Shown: positions 20,201 to 34,370 of the stretch, in pieces
Numbering within the stretch: the stretch's first letter is position 1
Layout: every line of letters starts with the position of its first letter
From: Lunularia cruciata
Taxonomy: Eukaryota > Streptophyta > Marchantiopsida > Lunulariales > Lunulariaceae
DNA: 64,000 bases
Direction: 5' to 3'
Assembly (NCBI GenBank): GCA_948567375.1
Contig: OX419759.1
Location: forward strand, 50,992,593 to 51,056,592
Notes under the pieces: generated by a model
What the model saw: only the letters and a program-made list of their open reading frames with translations
Told to the model about the DNA's origin: nothing
Database searches by the model: none
Position numbers and translations under genes: made by a program

Positions 20201-22334
20201 AAGAAGGGCGTGGCGACCATTCCTATTTTTGCACTAATTCTTTCTTTCTTTGATCGGTTAAAGGCTGAGAGTGAATCTGGTCTGGTCTATAGTAGAGAGA
20301 GTTTCTTCGTCTTCTTTTCCTTCTTCGTGTGGTCCGATCGTCGTTCTCAGTTCCATTTCTAGTCCTCGTCCATGGGAGTTTATTCGACCTCAATTGGGCT
20401 GGATTCGATTGTAGGTTGATTAGTGTTGCGTTTCATTCGTCGCCTAGTTGCTGTTACCTTTTTGCAACTCGAGAAAGCTTTTCCTCCTTTGCTGGCTTTC
20501 ATTCACCGTTTTACACACACAAGGACAAGCATGGAGGCGTGAGACTGAACGCCCAGGGGTCGTTTTCCTTTCTTATCTGCTGTTGCTTTTTCCTGCAACA
20601 TCACAAGAACCAAACCATTCATCATTCGTTGAAGATAGAGACCAACTCGAACGCATGGCACAGATATCGAGGGGATGCAAGCAAGATTCGTTGATAGTAT
20701 GCTCCACAAGCTTTTGCGGGGAAGATTTTACTGAAGAAGTCCAGTTGAGTTGAAAACCCCAAGGAACGGTAGGCGACGGAAGGAGGGGGTAAAGTACTAC
20801 TTCATCATCAACTTGTGCTGCTAGGCCTACAAGGGAGAAAGGTGAAAGGGTTCTGGGAACTGGGAAGATTTGACGAGACAGTGGATAGTCATTATACAAA
20901 CCGTAGGGAGGGAGGGAGCACGGAGTGCTGCTGATTACGAACTCAGTAAGTTTGTGCTTTGCTTTGGTTTCCTTTAAGGGGAGCGAGAGATCCATTTCTA
21001 CGGCGGTTGCTCACCCGCCATCTTCCCACTCGGTGGCGCCCCTCCTCTCCTCGCCTCCGCCCCGCCTCTGTCGCACGGGGAAGAGTCCTCTCTACTCTGG
21101 TTGCGCTCTGCTGCTTCGTTTGGTGAAAGTGCTCTGGTCCTGCGGGTCTAGGGCTCGGTGGCATGAGGCACTCCGTCTCGTGTCTACTCCGATTTGCATG
21201 CGCACCGCGCCATATGCCATCTCGCTGCTGTGAGTCCTCCTCGGGTCGTTGGACTCGACGTCCGATTCTGTGATTGATTGATCTCTGAATTTGGTTCCGC
21301 TGCTGATCAAAAGGGCGGAGGAGGTCGCTACAAGGAGGCAGGAAGGGTATGCTCCGTGGAAAGGCGAAGCGGGGTATGGAATTGGATAGGAGGTGTGACA
21401 AGCAATGCAATATACAACTGTCAACTGGAACTGCCTGATGTTGGATTATCTGCTTGTTAATTGATGATCGGCGTGCGTCGAAGTTGAGTTTTATACGTGG
21501 TGTGATTTGTCCGGTTGGACTACTTGAGCGAGGCGGAGGTTCGAAAAATTTCCACAACGTCAATTGTGGATTAATTGAAGGGAAGGGGACGATAACGTCT
21601 GCCAGGCACCGGCGGTGTGATTGGTAAGAGCAACTGATTGATAGAACGAGCTGGTAACCTTAGTGTCACGTGGTGTTTCTGAATTGTGAAGAGGACACCT
21701 GAGTATAATGTGTTGTACATGTGGATGTGAGGAAGAAGGAAAAGAAAGGGAAACAGAGAAAAGCTGTCATAGCGGAGGTTCCAGCGGGCAGCGGCCGCAG
21801 AGGTGAAGATAATCTAGCGATCTTGATCCTTTCAAACTATAACAGGAAGGTTACCGATTGAGCGACTTCAATGCAAGTCATGTGGTGATTCGAAATTGAA
21901 TGTTGCTGGAGCGATCGGTCTAGAATTGAAACGAGAAAGTGTACAGTTTGCCGAGATTGAGGAGAATCGGGAAGAAAATGATGTCAAGGAGGGAAAGTAT
22001 CGACAGAGACAGCGGTGAAGAGGTTTTAGGACTAGGCCAAGGTCTTTTGTTTACTGAAAAAAAGTTATCTTACCCTGTACAATTGGTGGCTGCAATCGTC
22101 CCAGCCTTCCTATGACTTCCCGAAGATCCTTTACTTTGTTGAATTGATACAGGTAGCATAACCGCATTGCTCTTGTCCACGAATACTTGAGACATAATTT
22201 TTGAACATTCGACCACTGAAGATTCATTTGGCGAGTTAGGGACTTGGAGTTTGGCAGACCTCCTGAGATTGCGGAAAGTCCTACCGATACAGAATATTAG
22301 GAATTACACTATAGACGCCATGATACTCTTGACT
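20200..22334 (+). other. Probable promoter and leader region of the AIRP2-type gene
   Basis: This stretch includes a pyrimidine- and GC-rich block (about 20940-21240) unlike the AT-rich surroundings. A good donor-like GTGAGT at about 21229 follows the GC-rich block, and TACAG acceptor-like sequence lies near 22150, so a spliced 5' leader is possible. Open frames on the minus strand here, up to 206 codons, are rich in Arg, Ser and Pro and show no domain. I treat them as by-products of GC-rich noncoding DNA. No TATA box position can be fixed without transcript data. Confidence 0.4.
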
Positions 22335-24333
22335 ATGGGCCAAGGAAAGTCATTCAAGGAGTCTTTAAAGGCGCTGGAGGCTGACATCCAACATGCAAAT
22401 ACGTTGTGAGTATCGTCGCCCGATTTTCATGTTCTACAATTTCACCTGTATCCAGTCGTTGTAGACTCATGTATTCTAGTAATTTAGGAGGAGGTAAGAG
22501 GGAGCCTCTGATAGGTCTCGAGGAACTGTCTCTGAGACGGTCCATATACCCCTTGGGATGACTTGGTGCGCAGCGTGTGGAGTCCGGCGGAAATTGTTTG
22601 CCAAGACGTTAGGCGTGACATCTGTGATTAGAACATGGCGGAACTCAACTCTACCATTTTCTGCAGTTTTGGTCGCGATGTCCGCGAGCCTCTCATGTTC
22701 ACACTTCCAAAAGGCATGAAGATGTGACGACGTTGCCTCTGGTTTTCGCTCTGACTTCGTCTTTGGCTGCATCCACACAGGGCGTCGGAATTTCCCAGGG
22801 ATTATGACGGTGCTTGCCTTCAAATGAGACTTTCCTACAGCCCTGCTGCGCATTTCCTGTTGTTTCTAGTTCGATGGACAGATTGTAGCCTTGCTGGTGC
22901 GTTGGGACTTCTGCGTATTCTTATCTACAAGGTGTGCTGCATACCTTGTCACATCCTCGGATTCCCCTCTTGAATGATGTTAGTGCAGCTTTATGTCCAT
23001 CGCACAAATTGCTTTGCACCTAAGCTGAGAGTGGGAGAGAGAAAGAGGACGAGACACATAAGGTGGTTCTAAGTGGATTTGCAAAAACAGCGGGCTCCCT
23101 ATGATGATGCGCAGGTGTACATGGACGGGACCACAACTATGTCGACGCATGAGAGGAAGGCCAGCCTACGGGAGTTCTATGGTACGTTGCTTACGTTACA
23201 CATTTTCACCAATGATAAACATGGAGTCGGGAGGAGTTCTCCTGCATATAAGGTCGATGTCACGCAGTAGAACATAAAATTACCAAAGATGAACGGAATT
23301 CGACATATCAATTTGCAATTGCAAGACCCAGATTTTTAGAAGAGAAGGAAATTATGCATATTCGGGATTTACGCCAACTGCCTCATTAACGGTTTCTACA
23401 CTGCCCAATTTTGAGGATGAGCGTCGATTCATATTTCTGGTTGTCCTTTTCGCTTTGCATCGGAACCCAGCACACCCATCTGATTTACGATTTTCTGGTT
23501 CCCTTGCCCATGCCCCAGCCTACATCTACCCTTCCTTGCAGCAATTACAAGGCGGTATCACCGAAGTTGAAGACATAAAACAGAAGGCACTGTGCTTGGA
23601 ACGGTACAAGAAGAAGTCAGATGACGAGAGGGGACATATGTCTGACCTCGACTTGGAAAGGGAGCAAGAATGTGGTATCTGCATGGAGACCAATAACAAA
23701 ATTGCTCTGCCTGACTGCAATCACGCTATGTGCATCAATTGTTACAGAGAATGGTGGGTGATTTTTCTTCATAAACAGACCTGCCTCGATTATCCGAACT
23801 TTCACATGTAGTTTGGAATATCACATGTGCCACTTCTTCGGTCTACATTTTCGATGTGTAATTTATCAGTCGAACGTTGTGAGGTCGTAACTATGCGTCA
23901 TTGCGGGAGCAGCGAAATGCTGTTGGAAGTACTCCGGATTTCGGAGAAGTAACGGGGTCGTTTTTGAGGCGTAGTTTCATGCGTGTATGACCACCAAAAC
24001 CTGATAGCGTCAAACGAGCACCTCTTTCCATTACAAGTAATCAGGATGTACAAGTGGTCCCTTTCGGTTTAATTGCCAAGCGATTTCATCGGATTCACCG
24101 AAATGGTTTTCTCTGTTTGCAGGCATGCACGGTCGCAATCATGCCCGTTCTGCAGAGACAGTTTGAAGCGTGTGAACTCACGAGATTTATGGATCTTCAC
24201 GGATAGCGGGGACGTGCAGGACATGGTCACATTAGCTAGGGATAACCTGCAACGACTCTTCATGTACATTGATAAATTGCCTCTTTTGGTCTCAGAGAGC
24301 GTATTCGCTGTTTACGACGCTCATATCAAGTGA
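22335..24333 (+). CDS. AIRP2: RING-type E3 ubiquitin ligase, AIRP2 family
   Basis: A complete five-exon gene encoding 244 residues, close to the ~242 of Arabidopsis AIRP2. Exons are 22335-22405, 22781-22931, 23115-23181, 23519-23753 and 24123-24333, all with GT-AG introns of 183-375 bp. The N terminus (KSFKESLKALEADIQHANTL), the middle (FLLFLVRWTDC, AGALGLLRILIYK) and the tail (RLFMYIDKLPLLV) match this family. The RING finger is C3HC4 with ligands C148, C151, C163, H165, C168, C171, C182 and C185. It should transfer ubiquitin from an E2 to target proteins in the cytosol; AIRP2 acts positively in abscisic-acid and drought signalling. No frame break was seen. An in-frame ATG five codons upstream (22320) is possible, but the chosen start fits the family. 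The joined exons are an inference from splice signals and homology. Confidence 0.93.
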
Positions 24334-27300
24334 GACCCTACCCCAGCCCCTTCCAAACCATTGCTTGGAGAAGAAATACCTGCCAACCATCCACTGTCCC
24401 ATTGAGAATTTCCGATGATGTGGGAGTGATCTTGAGAAACCTAGATACGGCTGGGTTCATCCTTTGGGACATGTCTTCTCCCAATCCCTAACTTCACGTC
24501 CATGTCAATAATTCATTTGTTGGGATGCCTAATGAGAGAATGGTCAATCCAGAATGTGCCTTAGGTTCTCCCTAAATTATCAGGGGCTGGTCAGACAATG
24601 TATATACTTAAGTTATCTGAGTGACCGTGGCGGGGGAAGTTAGAAGCAAAGCAGCGGAGGCTCCATTTACAAATTAATGGAAGTACCCTAGGACTTTGTG
24701 GGCTTAACTCCAATTTTTATGGAAAGCCCCAGAAGCCTCCTACGCTTTACTTTGTGCTCTCTCTCTGTCTCTCTCCCTCTCTTTAAGAAACTTCCACTAA
24801 TTGGAACGCCAGCCTGTGTCCGAGTCTTCGTCCCCACACTGGAAGGACGAAGTTGAGACACGCTCTTTTTGACTGCGTTTTCTACTCGGGGCTGCGTTGT
24901 TTCATGCATGACAAGCGCTGGAGGATGATTATCCCCATCAAGATTCATGCATATCGGCTTTTTATTGTTTTACGAAAGCTACAGTCCCCTAAATCCAACC
25001 CCCTAACAGCACCTGATACCAGTGCTCTTTTGAGCTGCTTGCAGCGATATGAACCGATTGCTCTCTCAAGAGAACGAGTTCACAACATTCTTAAGCTGTT
25101 GTAATCTGGCCTTCCGAGTGCTTCATATCTGTATAGCTCTTTCGGTCGTAAGATGTAAGAATGTATGATGACCTACTGTATAATGTGACAAGTCTCACGT
25201 GCCATTATCTTTTGGAGGGATTGTCTGAGGTTTACTTTGTATGATTACTTCGAAAGGACTGCCCCGGGATTCTTCCTTTTGCCGTTCCATACAGACGAGC
25301 TCATTGCTGATTCACTTTCTGTCTGAAAGCCATGTCTGAAGTCAAAGTCAATCTTTTGCAGATCCGGTTCGCTTAAGGTCTTCGGTTGTCATTCGGATTA
25401 CCGAGTGCTATACAAGGCTTAAACTGTGCAAAGCTCCTTCCAGCGTTTCAAGATGGATGGTTGATTTTGGTATTAATTGTCAGCAGTTGTTTTATTCTTT
25501 TGTTAGTTTCCTCTATTCTTGCACCCACATCAGATTTAAAGTTCTGCCAATCTTGTCAGACGTACTGTGCCTGCAAATCCCTCAAGATAGGGATCTGATC
25601 AATCGTGAGTTGTTGAATCGTACTACCCTGCACTGTATTTACAGATTACTGTCCGTCACTTCACTTCCTTTTATCAAAGTTTCTCTCTCTGGAGTTATTA
25701 ACGCTTTTGAATGGCAAATTCACTTGAGAGTCCAGTTAATTTACATTACTTTTACTCTTGGACCGTTGATTTGTGTTGGACTTTATTGGGTCTGCATACG
25801 TGCAGCCCATGCCGCTCATTCTATTGTAAGCATTGATGTCGAAAATCGGTATTGCAAGTAATCCTGTCGTCAGCAAGTAAATCCCCAGCTGGTCACAGCC
25901 CCACTCAGAAGCCTACATTTCCTGAGCTAGCTGACGTCATGTTCGCACGGGTGTTCTTCCGATGACCTCCTTGCAGTACAGGATTGAATTGGAGTTGTAC
26001 TCTACGCATCTCCAGGAGGCAGTTTTACATTTAAACTGTAGGTGCTGAGTCGCTAACGGAACTGGACTTTGTTGAGTGTTCTCTCTAGGAGCACAACATG
26101 TGTTGCAAGTACACATGGTAACGCGTGCTATTGCAAATAGAAGTTGTACTCTACGCATCTCCAGGAGGAAGTTTTATGTTTAACTGTTGGTGCTGACTCG
26201 CTATCGAAATTGGACTTTGTTAGTGTTCTCTCAAGGAGCACCAACATGTGTTATGCAAGTGCACATGGGAACGAGTGCTATTGCCTTGCACCCTGGTCGC
26301 AGGTCATCTTACGCAGCAATCCGATCGGATGTAGGCCTGGCTCGGTGATGTTATATCTGCCTTTGATTATTGATAAATTTATAGTCGTCTGACATGCATA
26401 TACATGGTTTGAACATTGATAAAAATCTGATTAGCGCGTTGCTGTACAGGGTTGTGAAATAAGTTTTGGTCAGCTACAATGCAAATCATTCTATGTATCA
26501 GTGTTCAATTTTGAGAGGAAGACCGACTGAACGTCCGTGGTAAAGCAGAACCGGAAACAAGAAAGAGAAAAGTATTCATGGTTGTAGATTGGCCGAGGTA
26601 AGCAAGCTTTCATAACTAGGTCTGAAGTATCTTCACATTCACTTGAAGGAAAGAAATGGTAACAGCGTATTCTTCCACTCCATGGCTACAGATGTTGCAA
26701 CCACTGTAGTCCCCAGCATGTGCGTACGCTACCCATGAGTCACACTTGCTCTCTAGCGGGGCCAGCCGTGGTCAACAATTCAAAAGTGGGAATAACCTGA
26801 GATCACAACGCTGGCGGTCATCCGTGGTCCCTCGTTCATCACATACTTTCCCCGATGAACGTATTTCATCGTTCCATCGGAGCACGGCGTCAAACATATA
26901 CTCGCGATCTTTGCTTTTGAGCGTTTTGACCATCTCATTCCTACCCAAGCTAACTGATGTCTGATATTGGATAGCATTGAATAGCCAATTGTACTGTTTG
27001 GCCATCCAGTCCACCGCCGCTTTTTCGGAGAGCTTTATGATATGCAGAGTACTACGGCTTTTCCTGATAGAAAACTGCCGGCTGTACTTCATCCTTACTA
27101 GCTATGAATTTCCTACTTGGGGCACCCCGTTGAGCCACCCAAATTTGGCACGTTCTCTTCAGGCCAAAGTTGGTGAGCATTTTCTATAATTACTTATAAT
27201 GAAGAGAATGTACTCAGAAAAGATAAGCTTGGCGTGGGGCCGAACCACCTACTTGTACTCATCTTCATGATAGTCTGAGATCTGCAGTTTCTGTTTTTGA

Positions 27301-28500
27301 TTCCTTCAGAGGCGTCTTTTTCCTTTTCCTCCATTTCCACTCAAAGATGTTCCAGACACTTCGAGTGGACAGCACAGTACACCTCACGCAAACGCAGCCG
27401 AGATATGGACTGGGATGTCGGGATGAAACTTTCAATCAGGATCCACTTGGATTTATTGAGCTACAGGTGAGAATTCCGGGATCCGCTTCCAGGCACAAGT
27501 GTGCAATCCAAGTTAGAATCATATCCTATACTCTGAACTTTCAGAAGCAACCGGAAGGGACAGATTGGTCACAACAGACTGCATACTCTGAATGTGATAG
27601 AGGTCATAATTCACAATTCTCACCCTTCCTGACATCTTAGAAGCCAAGTATGAAGGTTCTGCTTCAGACTTTACAGAACGGAATGCAATCTCATCTGTCA
27701 TTGTTCATACAACACACAGATACTTATCACACTACTTGATTATGTAGCATTCTCAATCATCTTGAACATGGAACCAAACCATAGATTCGACAGCGCGGAT
27801 CCATTTCTGCTCTTTCGATGTTTGTGGAAGAACGTGACTTCACCTTAGTACTATGCATACAAACTCATGGTGATGCCAAACATCGCTCATCTTCAGTACG
27901 GTTATCAATTTAGAGCTACTTAAGAATAAGGAATATCTCACAGAGTCCGAAGCATCGAATTGCCAAGCAAAATTCTGATAAAAAATATCACCTTCAAATT
28001 TGAACTGAATTAATTACAGTTCAATCAACTCAACCTGATCTAGTGCAATGCTTCTGTTTGGATGGAATCTCCATCAATCAATCTAGCCAAAATTTCTCGA
28101 TCTATTAAAATCTAAGTGGAAAGAATCTGTTAGTCTCGAGGAAACACCTTAAGAGAAGAAAATTAGCGACCTCGATCATAATACTGAATCTTGTCTTCTA
28201 AGCTATGACTTTATTGTATTGATCTTGTCATGTAAAGTATGAATTCACCATTCCGAATGGACATGTGTTCGTAATGGATAATGGATATAATGGATATAAA
28301 CTCACACTCAATCACGTAATATCTTGGCCTTACTAAAGTGGTTTATTGATTGCTGAAAGAAAGAACGTTTAGAACGCTCTTACCGCTTTAGGGTGTTCGT
28401 TAGATCGCTGGAGGTATTTGAATCTATATGTTTTCTATCCGGGATTGAGTTGTGTATACATGTTCATACTTGTCTGCCTTCGATGATTTCAAGAAAAATA
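24334..28500. other. AIRP2 3' flank, then no confident gene
   Basis: The first few hundred bases are probably 3' untranslated sequence. A CT-rich run lies near 24750-24785. Later open frames (for example 25457-25861 plus and 26772-27092 minus) overlap others and show no domain. The only clear structure is the 149-bp tandem pair at 25993-26284. Confidence 0.45.
25993..26284. repeat. 149-bp tandem duplication
   Basis: Copies at 25993-26141 and 26142-26284 both begin AGTTGTACTCTACGCATCTC and contain GGACTTTGTT, GTTCTCTC and GGAGCAC blocks in the same order, with scattered substitutions and small indels. Neither copy is open throughout in a common frame, so it is probably noncoding. Confidence 0.9.
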
Positions 28501-31500
28501 TATTAAATTTCTTATAATCGTATTTAAATAATTGATTGATTTATGAGGTTCTTGATTTTGATTTTATGAAATCTAAATTATATATAATTAATATGTGTAT
28601 ATGATAATTATATGAAGACAATATATCCGTGTATTTTATTCCCAAGAATAGATATATTTAAAAGGTAATGATAAATGGTAAAAACAGATGATCACCTCTA
28701 AAATAAAGCTACAGTATTAAAGTCTTATTTTAATGTGATTATATCTTTTACTAGTAATTTATAGAATATAAGATAAAGGATATATTCCTTCAAATTTTAA
28801 GACATTAAATATAAAATGGCCTGCTGGGCTTTAGCTCTATCCTTGTAAGGGCAAAGGGAAGAGGACAAAAAGCTGTTACCTTCTCCAATCTAATAACTTT
28901 ACTTACCAAACCTAGAAGAATGCAATATCCATTCTTATTTGCATATAATTTAATTAAAGTTTCTCTCTATAGTCTTCTTGATAGGAATATATTATACCTG
29001 ATAAAAATGTAATATATCTAATAAGGTATAGACATAGTAAGAGTCCCTTCCACTAATAAATTACATACAACTAAATAAACACTTTCACATTAGGAAAAAT
29101 AATAATATCTTTGTAATATAGTTTAAACTCATAATCAATAATTTGATTATAGAAGTAGTTGCAGGGACCTACCTTCATGCTAATAGTACCAAAAAAATTT
29201 CCAATTCTCATAGAGTAATGAGAGTTCAAAAAACTATTAAGCCTAGAACATGAGATTATGCCATTTGTCATTGATCTAGAAGGTGTTTAAACACACAGGA
29301 GGACCAGAAGACTACACAAGAAAAAACACCATGGCTCTTCTGCACCCACTGATCACGAGGACAAAAATTCTCATGCCGTGTAATTCTTGTGATCTTAATC
29401 TTTGTGATCTTATGATCATGATTTCTAAGCATTGATGCCCATAGGATTACATAGGATTGATAACATTTGTGAACAAAGAAATTTCAAATGACTCCATTGG
29501 CCTAGTGGGAGATCATTGGCCTGAAACATCACAAGCATGGAAGACCTTTGGCCCAAAACACCTTGGTGCATGACAAGGCTGATATCTCCATGGTTAAGTG
29601 TTCAAATGAAGTGAGCTTCAATATCTCTATTCACGAGCTTTCCATTGCAACTAAAATTGTAGCATTTGGGAGTCCATAGCAAAAGTTACAACCATAAAAA
29701 TTTATGACCATAAAGACCATACAAGCTTCTTACACTCTAATCCCTTGTACCTCCCCTCATACTTTGTCTTGTACCTTGTACCTCATACTTTGTACTTCAC
29801 ATCTCATACCTAGTACTTCATACTTGTATCTCATTATCTTGTACTTTATATCTCATACTTCATCTTTACCTTGAATTTGGACCTTATTCGTTTTGGTTGG
29901 CATTGCTTCTTGCACTTTATGCTCACGGGGATGCTTGTGACCATACTAACTCCAAGTTCCAAGAGACTTATACTAGCTTCACACAAGTAGTCATCGGGTA
30001 GAAAAAGGAGCTTGTTGAGCTCATTCAAATCTGCAAAGGTGTAGATAGTTTGTCACAAAGCTCTACCAGATTGTCCTATGATTACTAATGACTTTGATAA
30101 TGCTCACGACCCAAGCTATAGAAACCTTCATAACGAGCAACTCATTTTTTAGTTTTTTACATATCATAATTTGTTTGTACACCATAGTTCATTTTCATCT
30201 TGTAGATAAGACACTTCATACTTGTAGACCTTAGTGTAACATGAAATCCAAGTAGACCACTATATGACAAAGGAAGATATGATGTATCTGCCGAGGTGGT
30301 AGTGCTATGTCAGATGCGCCTACTTGTAGATTAGTTTAGGATAAGATAAAGAATCTTATTATTTAATTAAAAGAATTTATGGTATGTTGTAGCCATTGGA
30401 TCTCTATGGCAGTTGAGTAGGAAATGTATATACGGCTTACTGCAATCATTTGATGCTTTCTTTCCTTGCAATAAACAAGAAAATACCATCAAGACTATCA
30501 AGTTGGTGTATGTGTATGTGGCTGCTATTTGAATGAATGTATACTTACTTAGTCACTTAGTCATGAGAAATCTTGGCGTAGAGGCATAAGCATTGGAGTG
30601 AGGGAATCATTTTTGTGGAACTAGGAGGTGAACCTATAGGTGCTCTACATAGGCCAAGAACAATATTGTAATGGACTTTTATAGTCTTGGATATCGTAAA
30701 GTACCATGAAATAGAGGACTAAGTAGTTGGAATCATTCTATTCTCTTATAAATAAGTACCTACACTATGTTAGAATCATAGATGATAGAGAGATAGGACC
30801 CTTGAGAGATCTGACCCCAATTTACTTTGCACATTCCAGTCTACTATTTTGTGAGATCCTTTGAGGTCTATTTATCTTGTACAGCTTGGTGTTCATAATG
30901 GTGGTGCAAAGTGTCGATTGTAGAAGGGTTACAATGATAGTAAGCAAGAATTTGGTTGGACTAATTGGAGTGAAAGGAAATTCTAGGGCAAAGTGACCTT
31001 CATTATGAGTGCTCCATCATTCTCAAGAGTCCTCTGGACTACAATTACCACAAAAGTGATTAGTGGTTGTTTATATTTCCATAATATGCCCATAGGGGTG
31101 AGACTACATTCTTCTAGGAATGACTTCACCCAAGAGGTCAAATTCAAAACAATAGATTGTCATCATTGTGACAATTTTACCTTGTTGTTAGTCATATCCA
31201 ACTTGTATCCGTGTATGATTTACCGGTTCTTACAATGATATTACAAATTTGAATTACACCATGTTATTACAATAGTTAATATGGACCAAACTATCATAAG
31301 GAATTATTACTTTCACCCAAATTTTTTCAATCCTTGATTGGTATGGAGCACCAACCCAATGTATTGATTGTTGGAGAGGGGTATGGAAGCTATGCCATCT
31401 TTGTTGCATCATAAATTAAAATAGTAAAAAGTGAGTGGTAGTAGTAAATAGCTAAATGTACTCTATTTTCATATAACTTCTACTTATATATAAAATAAAA

Positions 31501-34017
31501 TAAAATAAAATATTTTCTAATGAGATTAAAACTAAAATTTATGATATATAGATTACTTTAGCCTCAACTAACCTAGCTAAAGTTATAGTTATGAAATGGA
31601 TAAATAATTAGTAGTAAGCACATAGATACTTCCTGAGCATCCTTTAAATTGATTTGAATCTATCCTCACTTCAAGTAGTAACCATCTTCGGGATTGTACA
31701 ATCAGTAAGAAACCAAAGTCCAAGCTCAACACCGACAAGTAGGATCCATTGAGACTCCATGTGATGCACAAAAATAAAATAGTTCATTATGTATGTAGTG
31801 TAAATATTGAAACCCATTAAAGATTTCTTGTAACTTACATAGCTAAAATTTTAGTAAAATAATTTTTGTTATATTAATAAATATATAATACATATTGAGA
31901 CTCACTTTACTAAATGAATTTTTTACATTTAACTTTAACATAAAAAAAATAATTTTATTATTGTAAACTGTAGCTATAGATATAATTCTCCTTATTTATG
32001 AAATTTAAGATAGGTTAATAATTTAATATTTTTGAATTTTTTTGGATTTTAAATGTACATTTAGGATGATGTTTTCAACAAATCAAAAGGTGAAAATAAG
32101 AAGGTAATATGAATATAGTATTATAATATTTTGTGCTTGGGTTTCCTTTATTGAATTTGAAATATGCAGATAATACATTATTATAAAAAACAAATACATA
32201 TATACCTTAATATATTGCTTGTTACATATCCATTAATTATGTTTAAAAAATTATCAAGATATTCAAACATTAAAAAAATAAAAAATAAATCACAATAGAA
32301 GATTTGATACTCCTACATTAATATAATAACGTAAATTAATTTTCCTTGAATTGTGCAACTTCTTAATGTGAATCATTCATTTATCTTCATATACTCTCAA
32401 AACTACTCTATCTAACTAACTATGGTTCTTCTTGCTCTTTGCTTTTTGTTCTTGTCTTTCATTTGTAGCTTCTTTCAAGTCCTTTCTCTCCATGTATTAT
32501 ATGGTAGGAAATTGGATTCCTATCTAATGGTGAACATTACCGTCTTAACCTTAATATTCAATACCTCAACACTAATAACCATAAGACAACAATAGATATA
32601 GGCATAGATATAGTATGTATCATCTGGATCATAGTTCTCATAAGAAAACCCGTTGGTTGACAATTACTCATAATGCAATGTCTTGCTTCTCCTTGAAAGA
32701 AAAAGTCAATCAACTCAAGATCAAGCAGAAGATCATATGTTGATCCATAGAAAAAGTAATTGGAAGGACCCTAATTATGTTGCATAAGTTCAAGAATGCC
32801 AAAAACCTTGTTTAATATGCATATTGTATTATATATCTTGTCATACAATTCTTTTGAAGACAACAAAGTGGTAGAACTATCAGAATAAAAGTTCAAGACA
32901 CAAGGCTAATAATAATGATAAGATAATACAAAAGGATTTTTAAACACATGAATTAGGAATCCATTACCGCGATACTTTAGCTTCAAGGAGTTGCTCATAA
33001 TCAACAGGAATAAAATCAACAACTTAATTAGGAATAAAATCAACATTGAAGAACTTTTCTTGATTTTTGCATAATTTAAAGTCTTTTTGCATAGTCCAAA
33101 ATTCTAAAAAGCAATTTTTGACGTTGTATCTATAATTATGGTTAGTGCTTTTTAATGAAGATCCCTACAACAATACCACTAAAATTAATTTACTTATAAG
33201 TTTCAATTTTGAGTCAACTTGATACATATAAAAAAAGAATTTATAGTTAATTTTCATTATAAAATAATTACCTATATTGACTAAGATTTTAAAATAAGAA
33301 AAAATCAAACATTGATCATAAAACTATTCTTAAAAATTGAGAAATTCATCTATATATTGCAAAATTTATATCAATAGAGCTTACCAAGTTATGCAAATCA
33401 TAATTTATACATTACTCCTCTTATCTTTTAGTCATAAATGGATTCTAAAAATAATCCCTATCAACTTCTAGTCTTGATAGTAAGACAGATTTTTACTCTC
33501 TCTATGAGTATTTCCTTTAAAACTTTCCAAAACTTACTTTTCTAAACCTTTGTGTTTATCTCTTGTTTCTATAACCTATTTCGAGGGAAAAGTACTTGTG
33601 CTTGGATTTGGCACTAAATCCCTTATAAGGAAAACCTATCAAGTCTATGTTTATATAATGATCTTCACATGAAATTTTTTTTGAAGTTATTAAAAAATTC
33701 TTTTACTTTTCATATTTATCCAAAATTAGGAATATTCATACAATGATGAAAATCTCATTAATAGCACCCATTAAGATATCCATCTTAGTGAGGCATGTTT
33801 ATGCCTCATCTACTCTCATATACAATTTAGATTTCACATCTTTACTAAATATCAATCTATATAATATTCCTAGTTGACTACTTCTTTGAGTATCTTTTAT
33901 TGTTGGAGTACCTTATTCTTCAAGTTTTCTTTTATACACATGTGACTGGAGAAACTTTTTCATATAGATGTGGTCATAAATTGGGTGTAATTGTTCATAA
34001 ATCTTACTTACTCGTTT
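28500..34017. other. AT-rich block without a recognisable gene
   Basis: A sharp switch to AT-rich DNA with long A/T runs and few open frames over 60 codons. A low-complexity stretch near 29746-29880 repeats TTGTACCT and CTCATACTT variants. A TATAAATA-like site near 30750 within a leader-like stretch hints at an old LTR, but no coding motif supports it. Probably heterochromatic, strongly decayed transposon sequence, like 42619-44800. Confidence 0.5.
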
Positions 34018-34370
34018 TAGAAAAGACCAAGGAGAGAAACAAGAGAATGGAAAATCACTTTGGAACTATGGAAAAATCCAAATGCCTAGCTTGAGTTTGG
34101 GTTTTGGTATTGATAGGAAATTTAGGTACAAGGTTCTCAAGAAGCTTCTAGTGAAGATTCCTTTTAGAAGCTGATTTTCTTAGAATGCAAGCTAATCTAG
34201 TTGCTTAGTTGGTGTATAAGTTAAGTTTGCCATCAACTTGGCATATAAGTTACTCAATCCTTGGCAGGTTCTTAAGAGCTTCTCACCAAGAAGCTTCTAG
34301 AATATTCTTATATATATATAAAAGATCTATCTCCTTTTAGCTATATTTAGCTCTTGCTAACTCCATATTC
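34018..34370 (-). repeat. 3' LTR relic of element 2
   Basis: Shares with element 1 the blocks AAAAGACC..AGGAGAGAAA, AATGCCTAGC and GAAGCTTC, and the inner end AACTCCATATT followed by a CCACCGCTAGTTCG-like polypurine region. It carries a perfect four-unit heat-shock site, GAAGCTTCTAGAATATTC, at 34290-34307. Its TATA box is mutated to TATCAATA. Confidence 0.85.

Noticed and set aside
20943-21563. 206-codon minus-strand open frame rich in Arg, Ser and Pro
   Set aside because: It runs through a GC-rich, probably noncoding leader region, has no domain, and overlaps plus-strand frames of similar quality.
25457-25861. 134-codon plus-strand frame with hydrophobic stretches
   Set aside because: No family motif, overlaps another frame, no supporting splice or context signal. 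The hydrophobicity follows from T-rich DNA.
28500-34000. Organelle DNA insertion as an explanation of the AT-rich block
   Set aside because: I recognise no chloroplast or mitochondrial gene in it.
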